From the NCBI RefSeq assembly GCF_003336665.1, contig NZ_QPIJ01000012.1, positions 23,995-87,994 of the forward strand: DNA of 64,000 bases, written 5' to 3'. The notes beneath the pieces are model-generated. The model saw only the letters and a program-made list of their open reading frames with translations. It did not search any database and was not told where the DNA came from. Shown here one piece after another: positions 27,875-38,112 of this stretch. The position numbers were made by a program, and so were the translations under genes. Every line of letters begins with the position of its first letter. Positions within the stretch are counted from its first letter, which is position 1. Source of the stretch: Vreelandella rituensis (GTDB lineage: Bacteria > Pseudomonadota > Gammaproteobacteria > Pseudomonadales > Halomonadaceae).

Positions 27875-28651
27875 ATGCTTGAGCGCATTCGTATCGTCCT
27901 TATCGGCACCAGCCACCCCGGCAATATCGGCGGCGTCGCCCGTGCCATGCACAATATGGGGCTTGCCGATCTTGCCCTGGTCGCACCGCGCTGTGAGGTA
28001 ATCACCCAGGACAGCATTTCCCGCGCGTCCGGCGCCGACCACCTTCTGCACCGTTCGGCAAGCCACCCCACGTTGGAGGCGGCGGTAAACGATTGCACCC
28101 TGGTAGTGGGTGCCAGCGCGCGTTCGCGCACCCTGCCCTGGCCGATGATTTCACCTCGTGAACTGGGCCAACGGCTGCCCGAGGAATGTCGCGCCCCCCA
28201 GGCACGGATCGCCCTGGTGTTCGGCCGCGAGGACAGTGGCCTGACCAATGCCGAACTCCAGCGCTGCCATGCCCATGTGCACATCCCGACCAACGCCGAT
28301 TTCAGCTCGCTCAACCTCGCCGCGGCGGTACAGGTGCTGGCTTATGAATGTCGCATGACCTGGCTTGACCAGCCTGAAAATGCACCGCAGCAGCAAAAAG
28401 CGGATGACCCCGCGGCGCAAACGTTGGCGACCCATGCCGAACTGGAGCACTTTTTTGCTCACCTGGAGCGCACCCTGATCGCCATCGAGTTTCATGATCC
28501 CGCCCAACCGCGCCAACTGATGGCGCGGTTACGCCGTTTGTACCTGCGCGCCCGGCCGGAACGCATGGAACTCAACATCTTGCGCGGGATACTTTCCGCC
28601 ACAGAAAAAACCGCCAAGTCAGCCGAGACGCCGCCTTCGGAACACCCTTGA
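27875..28651 (+). CDS. trmJ: tRNA (cytidine/uridine-2'-O-)-methyltransferase TrmJ
   Basis: The 258-residue SPOUT-fold enzyme methylates the ribose of position 32 in tRNAs. The N-terminal RIVLIGTSHPGNIGGVARAM and the cofactor-knot motifs LVFGREDSGLTN and SLNLAAAVQV are conserved. The C-terminal helical tail is variable in the family. I chose the ATG at 27875 because homology begins there, although the frame is open upstream to 27758. It precedes cysE, and a trmJ-cysE-iscR order is common in gammaproteobacteria. Confidence 0.94.
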   Translation: MLERIRIVLIGTSHPGNIGGVARAMHNMGLADLALVAPRCEVITQDSISRASGADHLLHRSASHPTLEAAVNDCTLVVGASARSRTLPWPMISPRELGQRLPEECRAPQARIALVFGREDSGLTNAELQRCHAHVHIPTNADFSSLNLAAAVQVLAYECRMTWLDQPENAPQQQKADDPAAQTLATHAELEHFFAHLERTLIAIEFHDPAQPRQLMARLRRLYLRARPERMELNILRGILSATEKTAKSAETPPSEHP

Positions 28652-28713
28652 AGCCCACTGCTTACGCCCTCACTATATGAAAGGCACGGCTCCACTCCCT
28701 CAAGGAACGCCGC

Positions 28714-29553
28714 ATGTTTCAACTTCTTCGTGAAGACATCAATAGCGTGTTCGACCGCGACCCCGCCGCACGCAATTTCTTTGAAGTGCTGACCAATTAC
28801 CCCGGCCTGCATGCCTTGCTGCTGCACCGTTTGAACCACTGGTTGTGGGGCAAGAACCTGAAATGGCTGTCGCGCACGCTTTCGACGTTTTCCCGCTGGT
28901 TGACCGGTATCGAGATTCACCCTGGCGCCACGATAGGGCGACGCTTTTTCATCGACCACGGCATGGGTGTCGTGATCGGTGAAACCGCTCAAGTGGGTAA
29001 CGATGTCACGCTGTATCAGGGCGTCACGTTGGGGGGCACCAGTTGGAACAAGGGCAAACGTCATCCCACCCTGGAGGATGGCGTGATCGTCGGCGCCGGC
29101 GCCAAGATACTCGGCCCTTTCACTGTAGGAGCCGGGGCCAAGATAGGCTCGAATGCCGTGGTCACTAAGGAGGTGCCCCCCGGCGCCACGGTGGTCGGCA
29201 TCCCCGGCAAGATCGTCAAGCGCCTGGAGCCGGACGCGGAGCAAGCGCTTGACGTCGACCCGGCACGTCGCGAAGCCATGTGCCAGAAATTCGGCTTTGA
29301 CGCCTACGGCGTCAGCCAGGACATGCCCGACCCCATGGCCCGCTCGATGCAGGCCATGCTCGACCATATGCATGCCGTCGATGAGCGTATCGAACATATA
29401 TGCACCACCTTGCGCAAGCTCGATGCCAGCTACCGTGACGGCAGCCTGCCGGAATTGCGCGATGAGGATTTCGCCGAGATACTCGATGAAAAACCCACCG
29501 GCAGTTCTGGCGCCGGCCGCTTTCGATCACAGGATGAACAGCACAATGGTTGA
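28714..29553 (+). CDS. cysE: Serine O-acetyltransferase
   Basis: The 279-residue enzyme acetylates serine with acetyl-CoA, the first step of cysteine synthesis. The N-terminal helical part is followed by a left-handed beta-helix of hexapeptide repeats ([18 protein letters not shown] onward) and the GVTLGGT active-site segment. The C-terminal 80 residues beyond the helix are unusually long and acidic. Cysteine supply fits the next genes, an iron-sulfur regulator and a cysteine desulfurase. Confidence 0.96.
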   Translation: MFQLLREDINSVFDRDPAARNFFEVLTNYPGLHALLLHRLNHWLWGKNLKWLSRTLSTFSRWLTGIEIHPGATIGRRFFIDHGMGVVIGETAQVGNDVTLYQGVTLGGTSWNKGKRHPTLEDGVIVGAGAKILGPFTVGAGAKIGSNAVVTKEVPPGATVVGIPGKIVKRLEPDAEQALDVDPARREAMCQKFGFDAYGVSQDMPDPMARSMQAMLDHMHAVDERIEHICTTLRKLDASYRDGSLPELRDEDFAEILDEKPTGSSGAGRFRSQDEQHNG

Positions 29554-29633
29554 CCTTAGCACTCAGGCTTTCCCATAATGGCTATTACATTTGCTGATTG
29601 TTCGCCGGCCTCGCCGGCACCGAGGTGCTTGTC

Positions 29634-30098
29634 ATGCGCTTGACCACCAAAGGTCGCTACGCGGTAACCGCCATGCTCGACATGGCGATGCACACCGGCC
29701 AAGGCCCGACCAGCCTGGCCGATATTTCGCAGCGACAGCAAATATCGTTGCCGTATCTTGAGCAGCTTTTCGCCCGGTTACGCAGGGCTAATCTGGTCAG
29801 CAGTGTGCGCGGGCCCGGCGGCGGTTACCTTCTGGCCATGGCGCCTGAGGACATTTCGGTATCGCAAGTGATCGATGCGGTGGATGAAAGTGTCGACGCC
29901 ACTCGCTGTCAGGGCCTGTCCGACTGTCAGCAAGGTGACACCTGCCTGACGCACTATCTGTGGAGCGAACTCTCGACGCGTATCCGTGATTTTCTGGACG
30001 ACGTCACCCTGGAGCAACTGATGCACCGCCACGACGTTCAGCAAATCGCCACACGCCAGGATCAGAGAGTCACGGGCACTATCCTGGCGTCTTCCTGA
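29634..30098 (+). CDS. iscR: Iron-sulfur cluster regulator IscR
   Basis: The 154-residue Rrf2-family repressor has a winged-helix domain ([28 protein letters not shown]). Its [2Fe-2S] ligands lie in [13 protein letters not shown], that is three Cys with the IscR spacing, followed by the LTH segment. It should repress the iscS-iscA genes when clusters are plentiful. The ATG at 29634 matches the family start. The frame is open further upstream without a good start. Confidence 0.96.
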   Translation: MRLTTKGRYAVTAMLDMAMHTGQGPTSLADISQRQQISLPYLEQLFARLRRANLVSSVRGPGGGYLLAMAPEDISVSQVIDAVDESVDATRCQGLSDCQQGDTCLTHYLWSELSTRIRDFLDDVTLEQLMHRHDVQQIATRQDQRVTGTILASS

Positions 30099-30176
30099 CT
30101 CTAGCCTCCTCGATAGTGTTTATAAATTAGCCGTTGGCTTGTTCAACTTGCACCCTTCAAGCGTAGACATCCTTAA

Positions 30177-31355
30177 ATGAACGCAACCGCTCCCACCCTA
30201 CCGATCTATCTGGATTACGCTGCCACCACGCCGGTGGATGCCCGCGTGGCTGAAGTGATGTGCCGCTACCTGACGGTGGATCAACTGTTCGCCAATCCGG
30301 CGTCACGTAGCCATATGCTAGGCTGGCAGGCGGAACAGGTGGTCGAACAGGCTCGGCGCCAAGTGGCCGATGTTCTCCACGCCGACCCGCGTGAAATCGT
30401 CTGGACCAGCGGCGCCACCGAAGCTGACAATCTGGCGCTGACCGGCTTCATGCGGGCCAATCAGGCGCGCGGACGGCACCTGGTGACGTCCATTATCGAG
30501 CACAAGGCCGTAGTGGATACCGCCAAGGCGCTGGAGCGAGAAGGGTTCGAGGTGACCTGGCTAACGCCGCAACGCGACGGGCGGATTCAGCCGGGGCAAC
30601 TGCGCGAGGCCATGCGCGAGGATACCGTGCTGGTCTCGCTGATGGCGGTAAACAACGAACTGGGCAGCATCAACGACATTGCGGCACTGGCGGCGGTGGC
30701 CCATGAGCACGGCGCCGCCTTCCATAGCGACGCCGCTCAGGCGGTTGGCCGTATCGAGCTTGACGTCGAGGCATTGGGCGTCGACTTGATGTCGCTCTCC
30801 GGGCACAAGGCTTACGGTCCCAAGGGCGTCGGCGCGCTTTACGTCAAACGTCATCCCGACATTCGCCTGGAAGCCCTGATTCACGGTGGTGGCCATGAGC
30901 GCGGCATGCGCTCGGGCACCCTGCCGACTCATCAGATTGCCGGCATGGGCGAAGCCTTTGCCTTGATTCAGAACGAAGGCCTGGAAGATCAAGCCCGGAT
31001 TTCCGCGTTGCGCGACAGGATGCTGCAAGGGCTGGCGGATCTACCCGGAGTGCATGCCAATACTGCCGTCGACGTGGCGGTACCCAATATCCTCAATTTG
31101 GCATTTGCCGATATCGACGGCGAGTCATTGCTGATGGCGTTGCGGGATATTGCCATTTCCACAGGCTCGGCATGCAACTCCGCAAGCGTTGACCCGTCTT
31201 ATGTACTATTGGGGATCAAGACTCCCCGGGCATTGGCGTTGGCATCGCTGCGTTTCAGCTTTGGCCGCTTCACCACCGAGGCCGAGATCGACCACACCCT
31301 GACCGTGCTGCGCCATGCGTTGCAAGGGCTGCGCAGCACGGCAAGTCAGACATAG
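30177..31355 (+). CDS. iscS: Cysteine desulfurase IscS
   Basis: The 392-residue PLP enzyme removes sulfur from cysteine for iron-sulfur clusters and thiolated tRNA. The N-terminus has YLDYAATTPVD, the PLP lysine sits in LSGHKAYGPKG, and the mobile catalytic Cys is in STGSACNSAS. The final RFSFGRFTTEAEID is typical of IscS rather than SufS. It starts about 78 bases after iscR. Its usual partner iscU does not follow; iscA comes next instead. Confidence 0.95.
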   Translation: MNATAPTLPIYLDYAATTPVDARVAEVMCRYLTVDQLFANPASRSHMLGWQAEQVVEQARRQVADVLHADPREIVWTSGATEADNLALTGFMRANQARGRHLVTSIIEHKAVVDTAKALEREGFEVTWLTPQRDGRIQPGQLREAMREDTVLVSLMAVNNELGSINDIAALAAVAHEHGAAFHSDAAQAVGRIELDVEALGVDLMSLSGHKAYGPKGVGALYVKRHPDIRLEALIHGGGHERGMRSGTLPTHQIAGMGEAFALIQNEGLEDQARISALRDRMLQGLADLPGVHANTAVDVAVPNILNLAFADIDGESLLMALRDIAISTGSACNSASVDPSYVLLGIKTPRALALASLRFSFGRFTTEAEIDHTLTVLRHALQGLRSTASQT

Positions 31356-31444
31356 CGCCATCTATAAAGGGGCTATCTTTACAAAGATTTATCTATAGAC
31401 GTCAAGCGGTTACCGCTGTCATTTATTTTTGCAGGAGAACCACC

Positions 31445-31771
31445 ATGGCGACTCTCAACATTACGACCGCTGCGGCAAAGCAGATCCAACATGTGCTCGC
31501 TGAACGCGGCCAAGGCTTGGGGTTGCGCGTTTCAGTCAAGCCCAGCGGCTGCTCGGGCTATAGTTACGTGCTGGATTTTGCCGATGAAGCCGACCCCGAT
31601 GACGTCTCTTTCGAGGCTCACGGGGCTCAGGTGTTCGTCACTCCCAATGCGCTGGAAATGCTCGATGGCAGTGAAGTGGATTTTGTCAACGAAGGTTTGA
31701 ACCGTTTTTTCCGTTTCAACAACCCCAACGTCAAGGATGAATGCGGCTGCGGTGAAAGCTTCACCGTTTAA
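31445..31771 (+). CDS. iscA: Iron-sulfur assembly protein IscA
   Basis: This 108-residue A-type carrier has the three invariant cysteines in SGCSGYSY and ECGCGE, and ends NPNVKDECGCGESF, which matches IscA rather than ErpA or SufA. It transfers iron or a [4Fe-4S] cluster to target proteins. GCAGGAG precedes the ATG. In the usual operon iscU lies between iscS and iscA, with hscB, hscA and fdx after. None is found here, and ndk is next. Confidence 0.94.
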   Translation: MATLNITTAAAKQIQHVLAERGQGLGLRVSVKPSGCSGYSYVLDFADEADPDDVSFEAHGAQVFVTPNALEMLDGSEVDFVNEGLNRFFRFNNPNVKDECGCGESFTV

Positions 31772-31880
31772 CCAGCGTCACACCGGTATTCAATGTCTTG
31801 ACGAGGCGCTATAATCGCGCTCACTCGGCAACCTGCCGTCGCAACCCATATCGCGCCGGCGCCCGAATCGCTTGTCTTGC

Positions 31881-31910
31881 GTGCCGCCCAGGCATTTCCC
31901 CGGGCGGCAC
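31881..31910 (+). terminator. Hairpin between iscA and ndk, terminator-like
   Basis: A 9-bp perfect stem (GTGCCGCCC / GGGCGGCAC) with a 12-base loop is followed by CTTCTGTTT. It lies 35 bases before ndk and could end the isc transcript or attenuate readthrough into ndk. A TATAAT-like hexamer at 31810-31815 upstream may start a separate ndk transcript, in which case the hairpin is in its leader. Confidence 0.5.
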
Positions 31911-31945
31911 CTTCTGTTTAAATCCATTCAAGGAGAGCCTTTACC

Positions 31946-32371
31946 ATGGCAACTCAACGCACCCTGTCAATTATCAAGCCCGATGCCGTCGCCAAGAATG
32001 CCATTGGCGAAATCTACACACGTTTCGAAAAAGCCGGCCTGAAAATCGTCGCGGCTAAAATGATGCACCTCTCGCGTGAAAAGGCCGAAGGCTTCTACGC
32101 CGAACACAAGGAACGTCCTTTCTTCGGTGACCTGGTCGGCTTCATGATCTCCGGCCCAGTCATGGTGCAAACGCTGGAAGGCGAAGACGCCATCGCCAAG
32201 AACCGCGACCTGATGGGCGCCACCAACCCCAAAGAAGCCGAGCCTGGCACCATTCGCGCCGACTTCGCTGAATCTATCGATGCCAACGCTGTCCATGGTT
32301 CCGATGCACCTGCCAGTGCCGAGCGTGAAATCGCCTATTTCTTCACCAATGACGAAATCTGCCCGCGTTAA
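31946..32371 (+). CDS. ndk: Nucleoside diphosphate kinase
   Basis: The 141-residue enzyme balances nucleoside triphosphate pools through a phospho-histidine. The catalytic His is in NAVHGSD, and the family start [13 protein letters not shown] and the [11 protein letters not shown] segment are conserved. AAGGAG lies ten bases before the ATG. Its place before rlmN, pilW, rodZ and ispG is the common gammaproteobacterial order. Confidence 0.98.
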   Translation: MATQRTLSIIKPDAVAKNAIGEIYTRFEKAGLKIVAAKMMHLSREKAEGFYAEHKERPFFGDLVGFMISGPVMVQTLEGEDAIAKNRDLMGATNPKEAEPGTIRADFAESIDANAVHGSDAPASAEREIAYFFTNDEICPR

Positions 32372-32428
32372 GACTGCCCGCGCCAAGGCAGTCTTGCCGG
32401 CCACTTTTGCGGGGGTTCATACCCCCGC
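32371..32428 (+). promoter_or_regulatory. Two adjacent hairpins between ndk and rlmN
   Basis: AGACTGCC/GGCAGTCT (32371-32394) and GCGGGGGT/ACCCCCGC with loop TCAT (32409-32428) are both perfect 8-bp stems in the 78-base gap. Neither has a strong T-tract. The first begins at the last base of the ndk stop codon. They may act as 3' mRNA protection or as a weak terminator. Confidence 0.5.
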
Positions 32429-32449
32429 CTCTTCGAATCGCTGATCACC

Positions 32450-33589
32450 ATGACCACCATTGTTTCCGAAAGTACTCAACCCGAAAGGACCAACCTGCTG
32501 GGTCTTTCTCGCGAAGGCATGGAAGCTTTTTTTCTTTCCATCGGCGAGAAGAAGTTTCGCGCCGCCCAGCTCATGAAATGGATTCATCACGAAGGTTGCG
32601 ATGATTTTTCCGCCATGACCAACCTGTCCAAGGCGCTACGTGAACGCCTGGAAGAAGTGGCTGAAATTCGCGGCCCGGGTGTCGTCTACGAAGGCACCTC
32701 CAGCGACGGCACCCGCAAGTGGGTACTCGAAGTCGAAGACGGCAGCTACGTGGAAACCGTATTGATTCCTGCGGAAAACGGCAAGCGTCGCACCCTCTGT
32801 GTATCCTCCCAGGTGGGTTGCTCACTGGATTGCAGCTTCTGCTCCACCGGCAAGCAAGGTTTTCAGCGCAACCTGACCGCCGCCGAGATCATCGGCCAGG
32901 TTTGGGTCGCCCAGCGCAGTTCCGGCCCGCAGAAGGATACGGCCAATCGCGCCGTGACCAACGTGGTGATGATGGGCATGGGCGAGCCGCTGATGAACTA
33001 CGACAACGTTCTGCCGGCGATGAAGCTGATGCTTGACGACAACGGATACGGACTTTCCAAACGTCGGGTGACGCTTTCCACCTCCGGCGTCGTGCCCATG
33101 ATCGACAAACTCGGCGACGACATCGACGTGAGCCTGGCGATTTCCCTGCACGCCGCCACCGACGAGCTGCGCACCGAACTGGTGCCGATCAACCGCAAAT
33201 ACAACATCCGTGCGCTGCTGGATGCTTGCCACCGTTATCTGGCCAAGTGCGGCGATGCTCGCCTGATCACCATCGAGTACACCCTGATCAAGGATATTAA
33301 CGATCAGCAGGAACATGCCGAACAACTGGCGGCATTGCTCGAGGAGTTGCCCAGCAAGATCAACCTGATTCCGTTCAACCCCTTTCCGCACTCAGGCTAT
33401 GAAAAGCCTTCGCGCAACCAGACCATGCGTTTTCAGCAATGGCTGTATGATTTGGGTCTTAACGCTACGATTCGTTCTACCCGGGGTGACGATATCGACG
33501 CTGCCTGCGGCCAATTAGTGGGGCGGGTCAAGGACCGCACCAAGCGCAATGCACGTTACATTCAGTCCATCCAACTCGATGCCGACTAA
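32450..33589 (+). CDS. rlmN: Dual-specificity 23S rRNA/tRNA adenine-C2 methyltransferase
   Basis: The 379-residue radical-SAM enzyme methylates A2503 of 23S rRNA and A37 of some tRNAs. The cluster motif CSLDCSFC and the C-terminal catalytic Cys in [10 protein letters not shown] are intact. [11 protein letters not shown] and [10 protein letters not shown] are further family blocks. The ATG at 32450 is used; a second possible start is not obvious. Confidence 0.97.
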   Translation: MTTIVSESTQPERTNLLGLSREGMEAFFLSIGEKKFRAAQLMKWIHHEGCDDFSAMTNLSKALRERLEEVAEIRGPGVVYEGTSSDGTRKWVLEVEDGSYVETVLIPAENGKRRTLCVSSQVGCSLDCSFCSTGKQGFQRNLTAAEIIGQVWVAQRSSGPQKDTANRAVTNVVMMGMGEPLMNYDNVLPAMKLMLDDNGYGLSKRRVTLSTSGVVPMIDKLGDDIDVSLAISLHAATDELRTELVPINRKYNIRALLDACHRYLAKCGDARLITIEYTLIKDINDQQEHAEQLAALLEELPSKINLIPFNPFPHSGYEKPSRNQTMRFQQWLYDLGLNATIRSTRGDDIDAACGQLVGRVKDRTKRNARYIQSIQLDAD

Positions 33590-33689
33590 ATCGGACACCG
33601 CCTTGACTTGCGCAAGGCACGGCGCTTTGATGAACAGGCTTTTTACATCGGGCCGACAGTTTGCTGCCAACGCCGTGAGGATTCACATC

Positions 33690-34427
33690 ATGCATCGTCG
33701 CTATAACTCCGAGCGCTGCAAGCGGACGCCTTTACTGTTCACACTGCTGAGTGTCTTGTGGTTGAGTGGATGCGCCGCTCAGGCGACGTCCTCTCCAGGC
33801 GCCGATGACAGCGCGGTCGAGGCCTATACACAACTCGGCGTGGCCTACCTGGAACGCGATAACCTCTCGCGTGCCTTGAATGCCCTGGATCGAGCCCTGC
33901 AGATAGCCCCCGAGCATAGCGAAGCCTTGCAAGCCATTGCCTTGGTATATCAGCGTCAGGGGGAAAGCGCCTTGGCTGATGAATATTTTCAACGAGCGCT
34001 GCGCGCCGAGCCGAATTTTACCCGGGCACGCAACAACTATGCCGCCTTCCTGTATGATCAGGCACGCTTCAAGCAAGCCTGCGAGCAACTGGAACAAGCC
34101 TCGCAAGACGCTCAATATGCCAATCGCACCCAGCTATTTACCAATCTAGGTCAATGTTACCTGGCGCTGAACGAGACAGAGGCGGCCCGCACCAGCTTGC
34201 AGCGTGCCCAACAGATTGACCCGCGTAATCCGCGGGGTTATTTGATGCTAGCCGAACTGGAATATTCTCAGGGTAACTACCAACGTGCCCGGCAACCGCT
34301 GGAAACTTTTTTACGCCTTGCCGGCCCTAATCAGATGGCATTATCGATGGCTATCGATATCGCTCACGCCGAGGGCGACCACGCCCAGGCGGCCGACTAT
34401 CAGCGCCAGCTCGATGCGTTGCGCTGA
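33690..34427 (+). CDS. pilW: PilW/PilF-type TPR lipoprotein
   Basis: The 245-residue protein has a lipoprotein signal with lipobox WLSGC and about six tetratricopeptide repeats, for example AYTQLGVAYLERDNLSRALN. PilF/PilW is the pilotin that helps the type IV pilus secretin PilQ assemble in the outer membrane. The start at 33690 follows GAGGA. The frame continues upstream into rlmN but without a credible start. Context between rlmN and rodZ is typical for this gene. Confidence 0.9.
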   Translation: MHRRYNSERCKRTPLLFTLLSVLWLSGCAAQATSSPGADDSAVEAYTQLGVAYLERDNLSRALNALDRALQIAPEHSEALQAIALVYQRQGESALADEYFQRALRAEPNFTRARNNYAAFLYDQARFKQACEQLEQASQDAQYANRTQLFTNLGQCYLALNETEAARTSLQRAQQIDPRNPRGYLMLAELEYSQGNYQRARQPLETFLRLAGPNQMALSMAIDIAHAEGDHAQAADYQRQLDALR

Positions 34428-34481
34428 ATCGGCATACGGCTTACGCCCTGACCACCGCTTATTAATGAAGGATGCTCAGCC

Positions 34482-35522
34482 ATGAGCGAGACTCACAACG
34501 ATGAACTACCTGAGAACAGCGTGAGCCGTGTGACCACCTCTCCCGGCGAGCTATTGCGCCGCGAACGCGATCTTCTGGGCCTGCCGCTGGGCGATGTTGC
34601 CGAAGCGCTCAATCTACGCCCCTCCGTCGTGGACGGTCTCGAACACGACAATTACGACGAGATTCCCGTTCCCGCCTACCGGCGCGGCTATTTACGCGCC
34701 TACGCCAGGCACCTGGGGATGGACGAACAAGAAGTGCTCGATGCCTACAAGGCCCAGGCCGGAAGTAGCGAGCCGGAACGCAAGGTGACCTCGATCCAGG
34801 CATCCCGGCCTCCGTCACGCCTGGGTGCCTGGTTGTTCAAGCTGGTCACCTTGCTGGTGATAGTCGGGCTTGTCGTGGTCACCGCGATGTGGTGGCAAAG
34901 CCGTGGCGGCAACGAGCCGCCTGGTTTCGGTAGCAGCTCTTCAGAGTACGAATCAGGGTATGAAGAAGCCAGCTCGCAAACCGACAGTGAGGCACCGGCA
35001 GGTTCTTCAGAAGGTCCCCCAGAAAGCCCTTCGGCAACTCAGGACGAAACAGCCCAGGCGATGGCCGATCGCAGCAACGCTATGGCTGAAGAAGAAGCGA
35101 CCAATATGCTGCAAGGCGCACAGCCAACCTCGCCTGATGCCATGGCAAGCCGTGACTCCGCCGAGGTAGATCCCATCGTGCCTCAGGCAGAGGAGGAGCC
35201 GACCCAAGGGGTTGCGTCAACGGCTGAGACTGCGGCTAACGAATCCACCGAAGAGCAAGAAGCCGCGCCTGCCACCAACGCCAACACCTTGGAGCTGAGT
35301 TTCAACGAGCAGTCCTGGACAGAGATCTTCGATGCCACGAACCAACGCATCCTGGTTGGCTTGCAGTCACCCGACACTCAAGTCAGTGTGGAAGGTCAAC
35401 CGCCGTTTCGTCTGACCATAGGCAACGCTACCGGTGTCAAGCTGCGTTATCAGGGCGAACCGGTAGACCTGCCTGCCCGCGCCGGCGACAATAACGTCGC
35501 CCGTTTCACCCTGGAAGAGTAA
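34482..35522 (+). CDS. rodZ: RodZ, cytoskeletal cell-shape protein
   Basis: The 346-residue inner-membrane protein has an N-terminal helix-turn-helix domain ([23 protein letters not shown]), one membrane helix near residue 115-135 and a low-complexity Ser/Glu/Ala linker. A C-terminal periplasmic beta domain ([19 protein letters not shown]) completes it. RodZ links MreB to the wall-synthesis machinery. Its position before ispG is standard. Confidence 0.94.
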   Translation: MSETHNDELPENSVSRVTTSPGELLRRERDLLGLPLGDVAEALNLRPSVVDGLEHDNYDEIPVPAYRRGYLRAYARHLGMDEQEVLDAYKAQAGSSEPERKVTSIQASRPPSRLGAWLFKLVTLLVIVGLVVVTAMWWQSRGGNEPPGFGSSSSEYESGYEEASSQTDSEAPAGSSEGPPESPSATQDETAQAMADRSNAMAEEEATNMLQGAQPTSPDAMASRDSAEVDPIVPQAEEEPTQGVASTAETAANESTEEQEAAPATNANTLELSFNEQSWTEIFDATNQRILVGLQSPDTQVSVEGQPPFRLTIGNATGVKLRYQGEPVDLPARAGDNNVARFTLEE

Positions 35523-35530
35523 TCCGTCCT

Positions 35531-36646
35531 ATGCACGCTCCTTCTCCGATCAAACGCCGTCTCTCACGTCAGATCCATGTGGGCAACGTTGCTGTCGGCG
35601 GTGATGCCCCGATTTCCGTGCAGAGCATGACCAACACCAACACCCTGGATGTGGCCGCCACCGTGGCTCAGATTCGGCAGCTGGAAAAGGCCGGTGCCGA
35701 TATCGTGCGCGTTTCCGTGCCTGACATGGACGCCGCCGAAGCCTTCGGCAAGATCAAGCTTCAAGCAAACGTGCCGCTGGTCGCCGACATTCACTTCGAC
35801 TACAAGATCGCCCTGCGCGTGGCCGAGCTGGGTGTGGACTGCCTGCGCATCAACCCCGGCAACATCGGCCGCGAAGATCGGGTGCGAGCGGTGGTCAATG
35901 CCGCCCGCGACAACGGCATTCCGATCCGGATCGGCGTCAACGCGGGTTCCCTGGAAAAGGACCTGCAGAAGAAATATGGCGAGCCCACGCCGGAAGCGCT
36001 GGTCGAATCCGCCATGCGCCATATCGACCATCTCGAGCGGCTCGACTTCCCCGAGTTCAAGGTCAGCGTCAAGGCCTCGGATGTGTTCATGGCGGTCGCC
36101 GCCTATCGATTGCTGGCGACACGAATCGAGCAGCCCCTGCACCTGGGGATCACCGAGGCGGGTGGACTGCGTTCTGGCACGGTCAAGTCATCGATCGGCC
36201 TGGGCATGCTGTTGATGGACGGCATCGGCGATACCATTCGCGTGTCTCTGGCCGCCGACCCGGTCGAAGAGATCAAGGTCGGTTACGACATGCTCAAGAG
36301 CCTCAAGCTGCGTGCCAAGGGCATCAACTTCATTGCCTGCCCCAGCTGCTCACGCCAGAACTTCGACGTCATCAGCACCATGAATGCCCTCGAAGAACGT
36401 CTGGAAGACGTCATGACGCCTCTCAACGTCTCGGTGATCGGCTGTGTGGTCAACGGTCCCGGCGAAGCCAAGGAGACCGATATCGGCCTGACCGGCGGCA
36501 GCCCCGCCAACCTGGTGTATATCGACGGCAAACCGGCCAGCAAGCTGCGCAACGACAATCTGGTGGATGACCTGGAAGCCTTGATTCGAGACAAAGTGCG
36601 CGAAAAACAGTTGAAGCAACAAGATACGATAGCCCGCAGTGATTAG
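35531..36646 (+). CDS. ispG: 4-hydroxy-3-methylbut-2-enyl diphosphate synthase
   Basis: The 371-residue [4Fe-4S] enzyme carries out the penultimate step of the MEP isoprenoid pathway. The N-terminus has the substrate-binding [15 protein letters not shown]. The cluster ligands lie in [11 protein letters not shown] and GCVVNGPGE. Length equals E. coli IspG (372). It begins eight bases after rodZ, in the same operon. It depends on iron-sulfur assembly genes further upstream. Confidence 0.98.
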   Translation: MHAPSPIKRRLSRQIHVGNVAVGGDAPISVQSMTNTNTLDVAATVAQIRQLEKAGADIVRVSVPDMDAAEAFGKIKLQANVPLVADIHFDYKIALRVAELGVDCLRINPGNIGREDRVRAVVNAARDNGIPIRIGVNAGSLEKDLQKKYGEPTPEALVESAMRHIDHLERLDFPEFKVSVKASDVFMAVAAYRLLATRIEQPLHLGITEAGGLRSGTVKSSIGLGMLLMDGIGDTIRVSLAADPVEEIKVGYDMLKSLKLRAKGINFIACPSCSRQNFDVISTMNALEERLEDVMTPLNVSVIGCVVNGPGEAKETDIGLTGGSPANLVYIDGKPASKLRNDNLVDDLEALIRDKVREKQLKQQDTIARSD

Positions 36647-36727
36647 CCTCTCTCGATGGCCCGCTTGCAAGCGGATCACGCCCAGCCGGCCATTGAAGAC
36701 CCGGTCCTGCTCGTCAAGGAGTTTGCA

Positions 36728-38032
36728 TTGAGCAAGAAAATCCAGGCCATTCGTGGCATGAACGACCTGCTTCCCGACGTCAGCCCGCGCTGGCAGTTTT
36801 TCGAGTCTCGGGTGCGCGACCTGATGCAGCGCTACACGTTCGACGAGATTCGCATGCCGATCGTCGAACAGACCGCGCTTTTTGCCCGTTCCATCGGCGA
36901 AGTCACCGACATCGTCGAAAAGGAAATGTATACCTTCGAGGACCGCAACGGCGACAGCCTGACGCTGCGTCCGGAAGGCACCGCCAGCTGTGTGCGGGCG
37001 GCCCTGGAGCACGGCCTTCTATACAACCAGACCCAGCGGCTGTGGTATCAAGGCCCCATGTTTCGTCACGAGCGCCCGCAAAAGGGCCGCTACCGTCAGT
37101 TTCATCAGGTCGGCGTGGAAGCTTACGGCTTCGAAGGCCCGGATATCGATGCCGAAGTCATCCTGCTTTCCGCCCGCCTGTGGCAAGAGCTGGGGCTGAC
37201 CGAACACGTGACCCTGGAGTTGAATTCGCTGGGTTCTTCCGAAGCCCGAGCGGCCTATCGCGACACCCTGGTGAGCTACTTCGAGGCCCACCGCGAGCTG
37301 CTCGATGAGGACTCCCTGCGACGCCTTGCCAGCAACCCGCTGCGAATTCTCGACTCCAAGAATCCCGCCATGGCGGAGATGCTTAACGGCGCGCCTCAGT
37401 TGATCGATCACCTGGACGAAGAGTCGCGCGCCCATTTCGAGGGGCTCACCGCGATGCTCGATGCCGCCGGCATCACCTACGTGCTCAACCCACGCCTGGT
37501 GCGCGGGCTGGATTATTACTGTCGTACCGTCTTCGAATGGACCACCACCGCCCTTGGCAGCCAGGGCACCGTCTGTGCCGGTGGCCGCTATGACGGCCTG
37601 GTCGAACAGCTCGGCGGCAAGCCGACTCCCGCGGTGGGGTTCGCCATGGGCATCGAACGGCTGATTCTATTGCTTGAAACCCTCGACCTGGTGCCGAAGG
37701 AGGCGCTTGGCGGCTGTGATGTCTACCTGCTGCCGATGGATGAAAGCACCACGATTCCCGCCCTTACCCTGGCGGAAACGCTGCGTTCGGCAGTGCCCGG
37801 CCTGCATTTGCAACTGCACTGTGGCGGCGGCAGCTTCAAGAGCCGCATGAAAAAGGCCGACAAGAGCGGTGCCACCCTGGCGTTGTTGCTAGGTCCCGAC
37901 GAACTGGCCAACGACACCATAACACTCAAATTCTTGCGTCAGGAACGCGATCAGCAAAGCCTGCCCCAGGCGGCACTTTCCGCGACCTTGGCGGAGCTGT
38001 TGAACCTGGCTACCGCGACCCAGCCGACGTGA
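36728..38032 (+). CDS. hisS: Histidyl-tRNA synthetase
   Basis: The 434-residue class II enzyme charges tRNA-His. The motif [12 protein letters not shown], the histidine-specific [13 protein letters not shown] and GGRYDGL are all present, followed by the C-terminal anticodon-binding domain. I chose the TTG at 36728 ([16 protein letters not shown]), because AAGGAG lies six bases upstream and homology begins there. An ATG at 36656 in the same frame would add 24 residues unlike the family. Confidence 0.95.
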   Translation: MSKKIQAIRGMNDLLPDVSPRWQFFESRVRDLMQRYTFDEIRMPIVEQTALFARSIGEVTDIVEKEMYTFEDRNGDSLTLRPEGTASCVRAALEHGLLYNQTQRLWYQGPMFRHERPQKGRYRQFHQVGVEAYGFEGPDIDAEVILLSARLWQELGLTEHVTLELNSLGSSEARAAYRDTLVSYFEAHRELLDEDSLRRLASNPLRILDSKNPAMAEMLNGAPQLIDHLDEESRAHFEGLTAMLDAAGITYVLNPRLVRGLDYYCRTVFEWTTTALGSQGTVCAGGRYDGLVEQLGGKPTPAVGFAMGIERLILLLETLDLVPKEALGGCDVYLLPMDESTTIPALTLAETLRSAVPGLHLQLHCGGGSFKSRMKKADKSGATLALLLGPDELANDTITLKFLRQERDQQSLPQAALSATLAELLNLATATQPT

Positions 38033-38112
38033 CCAACGCCCGCTGACAACCAACAGAAGTCGCGTAACCCTACGCTCAACGTCCAACGATAAGACAAGAC
38101 AGGAGACCGCCC

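Noticed and set aside
31356..31444. A remnant of iscU between iscS and iscA
   Set aside because: The gap is only 89 bases and no frame shows the IscU cysteine motifs.
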